Of a stretch of 64,000 nt of DNA, positions 24,801 to 35,900 are shown piece by piece. This stretch comes from Triplophysa rosa. Taxonomy: Eukaryota; Chordata; Actinopteri; Cypriniformes; Nemacheilidae. Position 1 is the first letter of the stretch; every line of letters starts with the position of its first letter. The stretch lies in NCBI RefSeq assembly GCF_024868665.1, contig NC_079891.1, positions 30,210,665 through 30,274,664 on the forward strand, written 5' to 3'. The position numbers and the translations under genes were made by a program. The notes below the pieces were generated by a model, which made no database searches, had not been told where the DNA came from, and saw only the letters and a list, made by a program, of their open reading frames with translations.

Positions 24801-27800
24801 AACACACAGAATATAAGATGATGTTCTTCTGTTCGATTCATGTTCTAAGAGTAGCTCATTTGTATTGTTTATTGTCTTGTGCCGCAGGTTCCAGAAGGAG
24901 TTTTGAATTCAGCAGCAGATGTTAGTGAACTGCAGATGGTTTCTTCAAATCGCTTGGAGCAGCAGATGGGTACAGTGAACGACAACAACAACCATTCCCT
25001 CCACCACAGTCTGTCCCATACAGGTGCTTAATATCTCTTTATCTCTCTATTTGTTGTGCTGTTGTCAGTTGAAGAGAATGTTGGGGTTATTGGGTTCTGG
25101 GTGTTGAGTAAAGCTGTTTATGAGTTCATATGTCCTCTCTCTGAACCTGTACTGCACTTGTCTCTAAGGCAGTGTTACCCAACCTTGGTCCTCGGGGCAC
25201 ACCTTCCAGAATGTTTTAGTTCTCTCCCTATATGAAACACCTGATTGATGAGTTGAATCAGGTGTTTTGTATAGGGAGAGATCTAAAACATTCTGGAAGG
25301 TGTGCCCCGAGGACCAGGGTTGGGAAACACTGCAGGTAAACGTTCATTCATTCATAAACAATAGAACGAGCGCTAACATGATGTCTGGCATGTTTGCCGT
25401 TGTGCTGTGTTTCTGTATAGGGTCATCGGTGAATGCAGAGAAGACTGCTCTAGAGATGTTCTCCAGTGACCTGACGGAACTAGAGCTGGGCACAGACGAG
25501 GTGTTCGTGAACATTTCTCCAGCCAAACTTCCCATCTCTGCACACACAGTGAGTATCTCGCATCTCACCAGGATGTGTCTCAGTCGTCGTCTCCCGTCCT
25601 CACCTGCATGTCTCACTTCTCATCTGCATGTATCTCACTCCTCGTCTCCATTCTGAGAGTATTTTATAAAAACAAACCTTACATTGATATATTTCAGAAA
25701 ACAATAACATGTTTTGAAAAATGACTAAATTATACCTTTTGCCACAAAAAAATGAACAGACCATTCCAATTTTTCTTTTAATCAGCATTTCTAGATGTAT
25801 TGTGACCATTTTAGTCCTGTGGCCGTGTCTGTTGAATTTCAACAAAAACAAACCTCAGGAGTGACATAAATTCATCCAACAGCAATGTGAAAGACTGACA
25901 GCATGACAAAATGCAAGAAAAGTGTGATAAAAATCGAACTTTGAACTTTTCCTAAATACATGTACAAATATGACTGTTGTATTGTTTAAAAGTGAAACTA
26001 TGAACTTGTTTTCTTTGCAGTATTTGAGGTTTAAAAAAATACAGAGCATCTTTGTTATTTTGACCTGTTTTTCTTTTCTGAAAATAACTGCAAATAGAAA
26101 TATTGTTAGCAGTTCACAAAATAAAAAAAAGGATCATTTTACATAAACACATACCTATAAATAGTAAATTCTGAAAAACTGAAAATAATTTTGAAAGAGT
26201 TTTTAAGGGCTGTATTTAAGAAAATGACTAAATTATACCTTTCATAAATATTTGTGTATTTTTCAATCAAGCTTTTTTGTGACGAATACAAATTATGAAT
26301 GATTTAAACACACGTAAACTACAAGATTTTTGAAGAGCTCAGGTTTAGATTTAGTGTTAAAAATGTAAATCTTTGAAATATCAGGTGGTCTCAAAAAATT
26401 TTGAAGCTAAAAGTTTACACTTCAAAATGTATGATTATATGGATGAATAGACAACAAAAGCCACTTTCAAAAGTGTTGTGTATTATGAGGAATTATCACT
26501 TGTATAGTTTAAGCTTTTGTTTGTTTCTGAATTATAAAACAATAGATAAAATGGGGTTAATATTAAATCACAAAATATTTGAATTCTTTCTGGCTGACAA
26601 ACATATTCCACTAGAGTCAAATTTGAAGGGTGACTGACTTCACACATCCATTAAAAATGACTTTGGGACAAATCAAGAAAACCTTGAGGGAAGTTTAACA
26701 TTATTTGACATATAGTAGCGTTCATACAATTTAATGTTTTCTCCAAATTCTTTGTCAGGCACACTGTATTACTCGGATATTGTTTTATATATTTAAAACT
26801 GAGGTTGAATGTGTGTTTATCTTGTCATGCTCTGATGGATTTGTACTCTCTGTTTACTCTCGCTTGGTAGTCTCAAGCTTTCTTCGTGACACTGAATAGT
26901 TTTCAGCATGAATGCGGTGCGGTGTACTGCATTGATTGAACATCACCACACACCAAGAAACTTGGCCTCAGAGACTCTGCTCTTTGCTAGAGGATGCTGG
27001 GACAGAGAGACTCTGGCAGCCGAAGGGAGTGTTGGCCCACTGATAGCTCTGCCTAATGAATGCTTTCCGCCCGTAGCCAAATTCCCAGCTCCAGCGCTGT
27101 TTGTTTCTGTGCGAGTGTGTGTGCGTGTGGTCCATGCTGCTTTGGCTCTAAATTGTGGCATGATAATTTTGCCAAGCTGCGTGTTCATCCAACGAAATTC
27201 GGAAGGAATAAGAAACCTGCATCTCTTCGTGAGACGCTGCGGTCTCCAGCTGGGTACCCGCTAACTGTTTGGCACTGTAGTTTCTTTATCCTATTTTGCT
27301 TTTGCTCAAAGCCAAACAATTTGGTATTGTGTTATAATGCGTCACAATGCCAGAACAGCTCAAGATTAAACCCTACATAATACTTGTCTAGACATAGGGA
27401 GCTCTGGGAGATCGTGTGTGAGAACTGTCAAACCCCTACAGATGAGAAAACCCCTTCTGAAGCTTACGCGTACACTGCACAAATGCCAGTTTTACTGCCC
27501 GCTCTGATATACAGTATGTAAAGGTTTTGACGTGTCGTGGCCCGCATGTAGATTTCTGTCCCTGCCAGACTCTCTGCGAAGTTGGAAAATTAGTTTTAAT
27601 CCCACCAAAGCAAAAGTCAGTTTCTCTGGACAAGTTCCATGATGTCCGACATTTGTTGTAAACTAATGCATTAACCAATGATCTATATTCATCAATCGAT
27701 CTATGAATTTCATTTTAAATGATTCCCAGTTAAATTTGCAACCATTATGAAGCCCAACTTATTTCATTTGGTGCCAGATTTTGAATAAAAATGTGCTGAA

Positions 27801-28831
27801 TTTTCTTTTTTTGGGTAAAATTTAAAATGTTACAATTTTGGTTCTTTTGATCACTGACGGATTTTTATAGTGTTTCTCAATTATAATCAAATATTTTCAT
27901 CTGAAACTGCAATTTTTTTCTTCAGCAACGAGAACGTTTCCTGAGACACAGTGACACGGGACCCAGTCGCCTCTTTGATTGGCCGTCTCCAGATTCAGCC
28001 CTGCCTACCGCGACCAAAAGCAGTTTCACCGGATCGGCGAACAGCGCACGGCCGCGAGCATGGAGCGTCCGAACTTTCCAGGATCTCCTTCCTCCGCTTC
28101 CTCAAGTCCACAAGAAATGGTGCAGCTGGAACTCAACAAGCCCCTTCACCAAACTGGTGGATAGTGTGAGTATTTACACATCGTGTACCAGCTTTGATCA
28201 CAATTCAACTTTTTAGTAACAGGTTTTGATGAGTATCCTCACACTATGCCCTTAGGGACTTCCAAGCAGAGCTACAGATGGTGGCAGGGCAAAGATCCTT
28301 TCTGACACTCCTCTACAGAGTCCTGACGAGTCCTCCTTCATAAGTAACGCTTCATACCCGCTGACTCAATCTGCACAGCGTCAACGACGACTTAACTCCA
28401 CCTGCAACCTCAGACGAACCCGTTTCAATGCACCGTGCTTTGGCCTACTCTCCGGAGCATCCGAGTCATCCAAGCCACAAGGATCAACTACCGTAAATGG
28501 AAATACAACCCCAAACCAGTTTTCTGAGGCCAGCTCTCCATCCGGCCAGCAACACGTCCAAGGGAGGCTTTTAAGTGGCGATGACGACCACGTTACTGTG
28601 CCAGTGTTTGCTATCTCCGAAGAGGAAGACCGACAGCCTCTTGTGTTAGCAGAACGTCATGACAAGTCTTTGAAGACGAGCGAACAGAAATGTGAGGGGC
28701 TGATCATGCCACTTCTGTCAAAAGGCCAGCTCCCCACCGTCCAATCAACTGATCGCTCTATAGTGAGGGGAGATGATGGCCTAACTGGAGGTCATGGTGG
28801 GATGTCCTCTCTCATGCAAACAGCGACTTAA
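12818..28831 (+). CDS. Type I membrane protein with a split CUB domain (7 exons, 714 residues), unassigned
   Basis: Exons: 12818-12898, 21386-22317, 24746-24797, 24888-25023, 25421-25548, 27926-28165, 28256-28831 (TAA). All phases close. Residues 1-26 are a signal peptide (hydrophobic VYATVCLLWMSGCVA). A CUB domain begins at residue 28: C32 and C60 as the first pair, GLILSPGFPYNYSSGTHCVW and FDFDVFE to residue 84. About 146 low-complexity residues intervene, then CPHDVLYIS resumes at 231, with FCG at 248-250 (C231-C249 the second pair) and GFALLFHY. A membrane segment spans about 315-337. The 377-residue tail is Ser/Pro/Thr-rich, with RAWSVRTFQDLLPPLP and KKWCSWNSTSPFTKLVDS in the exon at 27926 as its most ordered part, and ends SLMQTAT. 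CUB domains bind proteins on the cell surface, so an adhesion or co-receptor role is inferred. I could not assign a family name. Confidence 0.85.
14923..16449. mobile_element. hAT-type element with 8-bp target duplication, itself interrupted
   Basis: Flanked by the 8-bp direct repeat gtttgatg at 14915-14922 and 16450-16457. The ends are tagtgttggctcgatac and gcgcaacccta; subterminal parts are rich in ggtaccgg-type sequence in both orientations. A second element (15326-15817) is inserted inside. No transposase frame is present, so it depended on an autonomous partner. Confidence 0.75.
15326..15817. mobile_element. hAT MITE nested in the previous element
   Basis: The ends cagtgttgggt and acccaacactg are perfect inverses. 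The 8-bp target duplication ttcaacgt is intact at 15318-15325 and 15818-15825. The body is full of taatta/agttac motifs in inverted arrangement. Confidence 0.9.
16498..16850. mobile_element. Angel-like foldback MITE
   Basis: Begins aaaggaacagttcacccaaa and ends with aatgatgacagaattttttt and caactttcccttt. The internal arms carry gttctgatgaacacagagaa and tgttctgttgaacacaaaag. It starts about 40 nt after the right edge of the hAT element. Confidence 0.8.
17935..18300. mobile_element. Probable transposable element fragment, class unassigned
   Basis: The segment with aaatcccgcacactaccagt and gtttctgtctcatgatcttc resembles a repeated 3'-end sequence seen in several fish retroelements (reverse strand reads ctgatgaagatcatgagaca). 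Assignment is from general resemblance only; no reverse transcriptase frame is present. Confidence 0.35.
22318..24745 (+). other. Intron 2 of the CUB-receptor gene
   Basis: Separates the CUB/membrane exon from a 52-nt exon. Contains a nested inverted-repeat element at about 23281-23815. The remainder is AT-rich with no exon recognised. Confidence 0.6.
23281..23815. mobile_element. Nested inverted-repeat elements
   Basis: Outer arms: attattttatgaggtggcta on the left, and aattagctacctcgtaaaat (its near inverse) on the right. Inside lies a second MITE at about 23444-23782 with ends gagatgaaccgata and ggtgcatctcta. The 12-mer gtaataatcata occurs on both sides (23425 and 23783). Confidence 0.6.
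25170..25332. mobile_element. Short foldback hAT-type MITE
   Basis: A 163-bp element whose halves are near-perfect inverses: it starts cagtgttacccaaccttggt and ends accagggttgggaaacactg, with gcacaccttccagaatgttt and its inverse inside. It lies in the short intron before the exon at 25421. No matching 8-bp duplication was seen. Confidence 0.85.
25549..27925 (+). other. Intron 5 of the CUB-receptor gene
   Basis: The first 1.3 kb is AT-rich. The stretch 26900-27650 is less AT-rich and unique-looking, without recognisable repeats; the 118-codon frame at 26908-27264 lacks splice support and motif content, so I treat it as noncoding, possibly regulatory. Confidence 0.5.
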
Positions 28832-29740
28832 GAAATAAAGTCTGCAAGAAGCAATCTACTTTGCTCCTTATGCCAATCAGTGCCAAGTGTGGTGGTCATG
28901 TGACCAGCTCAGCCAATAGATCGGTCAGCAGGAAAGGTTACCTTGAGATTCCACAAATGTTTGTTATGAATCAATGAAACGTCGTGTTGAAGCACTTATT
29001 GTTCTTTCCTTTTTTTGCTTGGTTAAGCCATTGGTTGTGTATTCACAGGGTTAATTTGCTAAGTATAAAACCATTAGTATCGTTTATAACCTGCAATTGT
29101 TTAGAAATGACTTTTTTAGCATTGAATACTTAATGTTCCATTCACTAATGAGAGTTTGCGTTAATATTTTTACTTCATGAAATTCCATATTTGCTCTATG
29201 AACAATGCAGCTCATTTCTAATCCCTAGGCAACACGTAAAAGACCAATTAGCAAGTCTGATAGAAAGCTGCTTGGCATCGTTTGCAACTTCCACTCGTTT
29301 TTTCTCTATTCACCGAAACACTTATTATACCCTTAGGAATCTCCACAAGTTAAAGCCTTTTTAAACTGGATGTGTTCGTATTTCTAAAGTGATTAAAGAA
29401 AAAGGAGCGAAATGAATTGTTTGCTTATTGTTGCCTGATTGTTGTATGGTTTGTGTATTTCATTATGATGTCACAATGGTTTTCACCTCCTGTAGCATTT
29501 CTTACTATGTGCCTATCTATCTATGCTGCTAAATATGTACTGATGCAATAATTCAAAGTGTATACAATCATATTTTTATAATGTATTAAATTTCATATAT
29601 GCTGTTTTCATTATACAGTATGGCATATTTTTTTATCTAAATGCAGTGATATTGTGTTGGATTACAAAGGGAACTGACCACTTTAAAACCTATAAAATGC
29701 AGTAACTAACATTTCATGCAAATAAATACGTAATTGCATA
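28832..29740 (+). other. 3' UTR of the CUB-receptor gene
   Basis: No coding frame. The AATAAA at 29720-29725 is followed by a GT-rich element (ttgtgtgtgtgctg), a good cleavage context. Another AATAAA lies only about 5 nt after the stop codon and would give an almost absent UTR. Confidence 0.55.
29720..29725 (+). terminator. Likely poly(A) signal of the CUB-receptor gene
   Basis: AATAAA with a GT-rich downstream element about 25 nt later. Confidence 0.55.
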
Positions 29741-30012
29741 TCACCGTTGTGTGTGTGCTGTATTATCTTGAGTTGCTCGGGTAATCAATGAAGAGTTCAT
29801 TTTCAAAAGCAGGTAACTCCATTTTTTTAAATCATATTTTTTTACTGTGCATTACAATTAATTTCAACCAAACTACAGTTGGGTTAAGTAATAACAAAAA
29901 AATACAGCTAAGACAACATAAAAAAACAATTTAAGAAGTTATCGGTTTTTGCAAATAAACTCTTCAAATATTACAGCTAGAAAGGACAGTAATAACAGAT
30001 TTGATGTAGGCT

Positions 30013-32956
30013 TTTATTATTATTACTGCAGTATAGACAAGATTTCAGTCTGTAAGCATCAGATTTACGCATTCCAAGGCACAGCAAACTCAATTCTAGA
30101 AAAAAACAAACCAGTGCTAGTATATGTGCTTCCAACCTGGAGAAGAAATTAAGAGACATTTTCCCATTTAAACTCCTCTGCTTACAGTTTGATGAGGTAG
30201 AATTAAATACCCCCTTTTACTGAAAGGAAAAATCTCCCAACCCAAGCGAGTAAATATTTGTTGTGGCGTACAACGTTTCCCATTGAGCAAAAGCAAAGCA
30301 GCCTCAAAAGCTTCATTAACACGAGAGCGATCCTGAGTAAATCCTTTAGCCTACACTTCCTGCTGTTTCTACGTTTATAGTAAGAGACTAACAGCACAAA
30401 CGACCCTCTGTAGATCGTATGAAATAATACAAACCACACCAGAGCCTGTAGAAGCTTTGAAATCATGTTAGCTTACCAATATTAATGGCATTCGTAGCAT
30501 TAAAGAAAATGTGTACAAGTCGTTTGGATATAAAAATGAAAAGCTGTGTGGAAAATGTAAAAATACAAAGAACATCCAAATTAAAGAGATAAATATTTTG
30601 TATACATGTATAGAGAGAGTCAGGTATGAGCAAGATACTAATGCATGACTAAAAACAGGCACAGCAAAACAACCTATAAATTGTCTTCAAATTTTCCAAA
30701 CAAACACAACTCAACGTAATGCCAGAGTAAGCCGTCCTGTTTAAAGGCGCTTAAAAACTGAACGTTCACTAATGAAGTGTTGCAAATCCACCAAACGTGG
30801 TCGTTCATCAGGTGCCATTAGGTCAATATGTGAGGTTTTGGAGCAGTTGATGCTATGCTGAGGCTGGAAGAGGACTGACCGCTGGGGTTGTCTAATCCGA
30901 GCCTCTGAAGAATGCCATGTAATGAAATAAAGTAACATACAAACTAGAACATTGAAAAGGAAATTATAACAGAAACCTTATGTAAATGAACATAAAAAGG
31001 GTAAAGTTTTGTGTGGCTTGATAACTAAGGCCTCAAATGTTTTCTAAATACTGATTGTGGTAATTGTTTAATTGTTCACGTTGGCTTTATCAGTACACAA
31101 TATTCACATCAATTAAAAATACAGTTTAAATGACAACTGATAACACTACAGCTATAACCAATGTGGTTTACCCGACTGAATAACCACAAGAGCTTAAATG
31201 TGTACCTAAAACACAACTATTCGAGGGATATTGGAACAAAAACCGAACTATTTTAATAGGTCAGAAATACAGTCAAAGGTTACTAAAAAGTCTTCAAATA
31301 CCACTCTTTTGTGGCCACACATCTATCCAACCCCACCAAACAAACAAAAAGATATTAGTAATATAAAAATACTGGGTAAAGATTGTTGACTAGCTGAAAC
31401 TGGCCTTGTTTGCATATATCAACCCTACGTTGTGTGTAATGTTAAATCTTAAATGGGGGATTGCTGTGCATTTTCCCAAAAGCAGAAATGCTTTAAGCAT
31501 AACAAGATGTGAGAATGCATGTAAGAGTTTATAATAAATCAGATTTGATTATCCCCTGCAGTGCAACATGAAGTCTGCGATAGACCACTGGCTCTCAACT
31601 ATAATACAATCATCTCTCTGAATTATTTTGTCGTATACCTTAAGAACAGCCCTCACATGTCATATTCCCCTTAGTACTACAAATTCTACAAACATCCATT
31701 GATGCTGAATACCTAATTGCATGTGATAGTTTAGTGCACTATTATCTTCTCTTTAGCTTGATTATCCCTTTTTATAACCTAATTTCATTGAAAAAAGTAT
31801 TACCCAGTTTATAACTCCAATAGTTACATTGAGACACCAGAAAAGATGGAGACAGAGATTTTTACAACGATATGCTCCGAGACATATGCAAAAAAAAAAA
31901 AAACATGCTTTAAGACCCTTAGGCACCAAAGGTTAGTTGATTAAATAATTTCTTAAAGGAATAGTTCATCTTCAAAACGAAAATTCTGTCGTCATTTAGT
32001 CATCCTGTGGTCATTTTAAACACGCGTGATTTTCTTTTTTCTGCAAAACACAAAATATGATATTTTGGAAAATGTTGGTAACCAAAAGCCGTTGGTCCCC
32101 ATTGACATCTATTGTATGCATCAACATTTTTCCAAATATCTTCTTTTGTGTTCTGCAGAAGAAAGGTATGAAATGACAAGAGGACGTGTAAATGACAGAA
32201 TTTTCATTTTAAAGGTGAACTATGTTTTTTTAAGGAACGTTTACACAAAGTGAAAATTTTGTCATTACTTTCCTGTCATTACAAATGTGGATGGTGTTGT
32301 TCTACAGTCCATAGTGACTTTCAGAAAAGGGCACAAAAGAGTAAAAAGTCATCAATACAACATGTGCACTATTTAAAGCCTTCTTAAATCCATACAATAG
32401 CTTTTTTTCCAGAGCTTGCCAGTTGCTGATCACTATAAATCATATGTCAAAAGCTCTCTTTGTGTTCCACAAACAGTATGTTTCCAGAATATCAACAGGA
32501 TAAGTAGGTGACGAATTTTTCTTTGACCATAAACTTTCCCTTTAGTCGATAATATTCAAGTTAAACAGCTTTCTATATGAAAAGGTACATTTTTACAGCG
32601 CATAAGCTACTGTGATTGCCAGTTCTGTCTCATGTCTACAACCAAACCCAGAGAATCGTGAATAGCACTGTGGAATGAAATACAAAGTGCAGATCCAGAT
32701 AGACGTTTTTCCCCATGCTGACATCATACCCAAACCAAGCTCAAAGATGACTGACACATTATTCACTTGATTGACATTTGCATATGTAAATGGCTAGACT
32801 AGGAACTGCCATCTAGAGGAGAAAAGAGGTATTACATCTGGCAACTGCAGATTTGTTACCCAGAAACATCAATACTTCAAGAACAAGCTTTTGTTGAAGT
32901 TACTGAGCCGTTTAACCTTGCCACAAGCTCCTACGACATCAATGATCTCACGCGCT
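30013..32956 (-). other. chfr: Presumed chfr 3' UTR and downstream region
   Basis: On the minus strand this follows the chfr stop codon. It is mostly unique-looking and AT-rich without a coding frame; the only repeat recognised is an Angel copy at 31955. A minus-strand AATAAA (tttatt at 30013-30018) is the candidate end, giving a 2.9-kb UTR. That would place the ends of two convergent genes about 270 bp apart. A shorter UTR is possible. Confidence 0.4.
31955..32235. mobile_element. Angel-like foldback MITE
   Basis: Starts aaaggaatagttcatcttca. The inner arms carry tgcaaaacacaaaatatgat and aaatatcttcttttgtgttc, and the right end has gtaaatgacagaattttcat followed by ggtgaactat. Confidence 0.8.
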
Positions 32957-35900
32957 TTAGTTCTTAAAACGGGTCTGCTCACAAATGTGGTTGAATTTCC
33001 TGAAAGAAGAACATGATTATAATTCATTTAAAAAATGTAAGAAATAGTAATGCATGCAATGTAAATCCATTATAATACAAAGTCATAATGCCCTAACAGA
33101 GTTCATTTTGTTTTACTGCACAACTTCAGTGTTCATTAGCTGCCCTCTACTGGTGAATGAAAGTATTGATAATTCTGTTTCCAAATAAGATCTGTCTCTC
33201 TTTAACAATTCAATTGCCCCATGAATGAGCTTCACCCCCAGGTAACACAGTTACATTCAAAACAACAGTCTAACAAACATCTGTGCTTTATTAAAATCAG
33301 TAACAAGGCAGTTGATTGCATATTTGTGGGATATAAAAGCTATTTACATGGCATGATGTGCTTTCACTTGTGTCCGACAGTTGCGTCCCCAATAGCAGTC
33401 TGGTCTGGTGGTCACCGGATCTGAGGAAATAAACACAGTGAGATTGATCTTGAATTCTGTAGTTATATGTTGTCAGTGAGCTATTGTGTTTGTTAGTACG
33501 GTGTACCTGGAAGCTCTGACGGGGGAATACGCTCTCTATATTTGTACGCGATCTCTCTAAAGGTACGAAGTCCACAGCAGTAGCACAGTAAGGAGTTGGC
33601 GGTAATTCTATAATCTGAAACACATGCACACACAAACATTAGAGAGATACAACAGGGCACTTTCTGGAAATGGAGAGAATTTCAATGAAATGGTAACTCT
33701 GGGGGGTAGAGGTGGGTGACATGATAAACTGCTCTAAATGATTATTATGAACATTGGGACGCTTGTTTGATGTTTATCTGCTTATATCACCCAACTCTAA
33801 CTTGCCCTTTGATCAGATTTACACTTGATCTGGCACATGTTCATTTACCGGACAGATGATATGAGCCTTGCTGGATAGCCTGAAGGGCTTCTTGTAGCAT
33901 GTGTTTCCAGGTCATTCCTCTTGAGCTCAAATAATTCTGCAACCAAGTCAGCAAAGGTTACGACTGAAGCTACCAACAATAAAGGAATGGAATAAACCTT
34001 TGGATTTCTTTAAAGCATTCGTTTTTATTATATTGGATATGTTTTTATATCCAAAGGAATTTACAATGCGTTCTCTGGAAACCGCACCTATAACCTTAAG
34101 TGTTGCTAACAGCGATTAAAAACATGCTTCCTTGAGGGTGAATAAAAAAAATATGTTACACATGAAAACAACAAACAACCGCACATACCTTAAGTACCTC
34201 GGACTCGAAATGATTGCTATTTAAAACTCCATCCAGACATTTATCAGTGAGGTTGAGTTCTGTGAAGAAGCGTTCGAATAACGTCATTATAAACAACACA
34301 GGTCATAGAGATCAAGTTCAACAGTCAGAAACCTACCGCTACAACGTGCCAGGCAACCTTGACAACCAATCCGCTGACAGCCCCAGTACACGTGACAGAA
34401 GGGTTTCTGACACACCATACCTGCAGAGGTCAAAGGAACAGTAAACATATACCTAGGTCTGTCTGAGAACATTGATGGACGGGCGTCGGTGCTGCTCACA
34501 GTGCTGGGGTGATATCTGCGGCGGCAGATATTCCGAGCGCCTGTCAGGCATGGGCTGCAAGCAGCAGGTGCAGATGAGGTGACTGCCCTGAGGAGGACAT
34601 CTGAACTCCTGAGGAGCTGCAGGAGAAACCGTGGAGAACGTCACAAGGAACAAGACTGCGTGTGTTTATGCATCGTGTATTGTTTAGTGTGGTTCTGTGG
34701 CAGCAGTCGGATCGTGGGCTTTGCATGAATGTACCTGTAGTAGCATCAGAGGACGTGGAGGGGCCGTCTCCGGGCAGTTTAGCCGGCTCCTCAGAAGGCT
34801 CACAGATCCACAGCACAGAACTCAGCTCCTTCCGATAGCCCGAACACTGCCGACATGTCGTGTAGGGCTGACTATAAACACAGACACAGAGTGTGTGAGA
34901 CAAATAACAGTTTCCAAGTTTCTTTGAACAAGGAATGACACCATTCACCTTTTACATACTAGGACTTACAACTAAACTGTCCCACTAGACTTAAAGAACA
35001 AAATACAATCTCGAAGCTCCCAATGCACAACCTCATATCAGAAGTATCGCTGTCGTTGTCCGAGAGGTCGAACAGATAGTCTGAACTTCCCTCTTCGTCC
35101 GAGAAAGAGCGCTCGATCTTCGGCTGCAGCATGTCCTGCGTGATCTTGTTCCGAGCATCCATGCTGCGCAAGTCGTCTTCACTGCGACATTTTTCTGACG
35201 CACATGCGCAAGTGAGAATATTACATTGGATTCATTGCAAATAGGCTTTAACTTCATTTGTTTTGTACATACCAGGATGTTGGAGCAGGTAGGCCTCCAC
35301 CAGGTTGTTGAGCATGTGGTTCTTACGGATCCTCTCCACAGGACAGCGACAGGTGGGGCAGAGGGACGATCGCTCCATCCAACCCGAATAACAGGCGGCG
35401 CAGAACGTATGCATGCAGGGCTGAAGACTATAGAAACCAACGCACACTTCTTTTAAGATGAGATATTTTTATTAAGAAAACAGCTGACTTGTGTTGGGTT
35501 CAAATGTCCATTAAGGTTTAGTGTACTGACCTGACACAGTCATGCAGCAGGTCCTGGCAGATGATGCAAGTGAGGGATTCCTCCATCTTATCCGTTTTGT
35601 CTCCCCCGGCTGCTCCTTTAGAACTGAACTGAGGAGCTGCCGGAGAAACAGAGTCGCTGCGAGACGATCCAAACGCTATGTGATCATCTGGGGAGAGATG
35701 TACAACACAGTAACACAAACTAGTTTTACAATAGCTAAAAAAAACAACTAAATGCGTTTTTGAGTAAACTGGCTTCAAAAACCTGACCCGTGGAAACAAG
35801 GCCTGTGCAACACAGGTTTAAATCTGGCTTGAGATACTTCCCAATCATGTTTGCTCACTTCACTAAACACACAAACAACAGTAAAAAAAACCCTACAATT

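Noticed and set aside
26908..27264. 118-codon frame in intron 5 of the CUB-receptor gene
   Set aside because: No flanking splice signals in phase, no domain, and a competing frame of similar length on the other strand.
34544..34948. 134-codon minus-strand frame
   Set aside because: It runs through two real chfr exons and their intron; the spliced model explains the coding parts.
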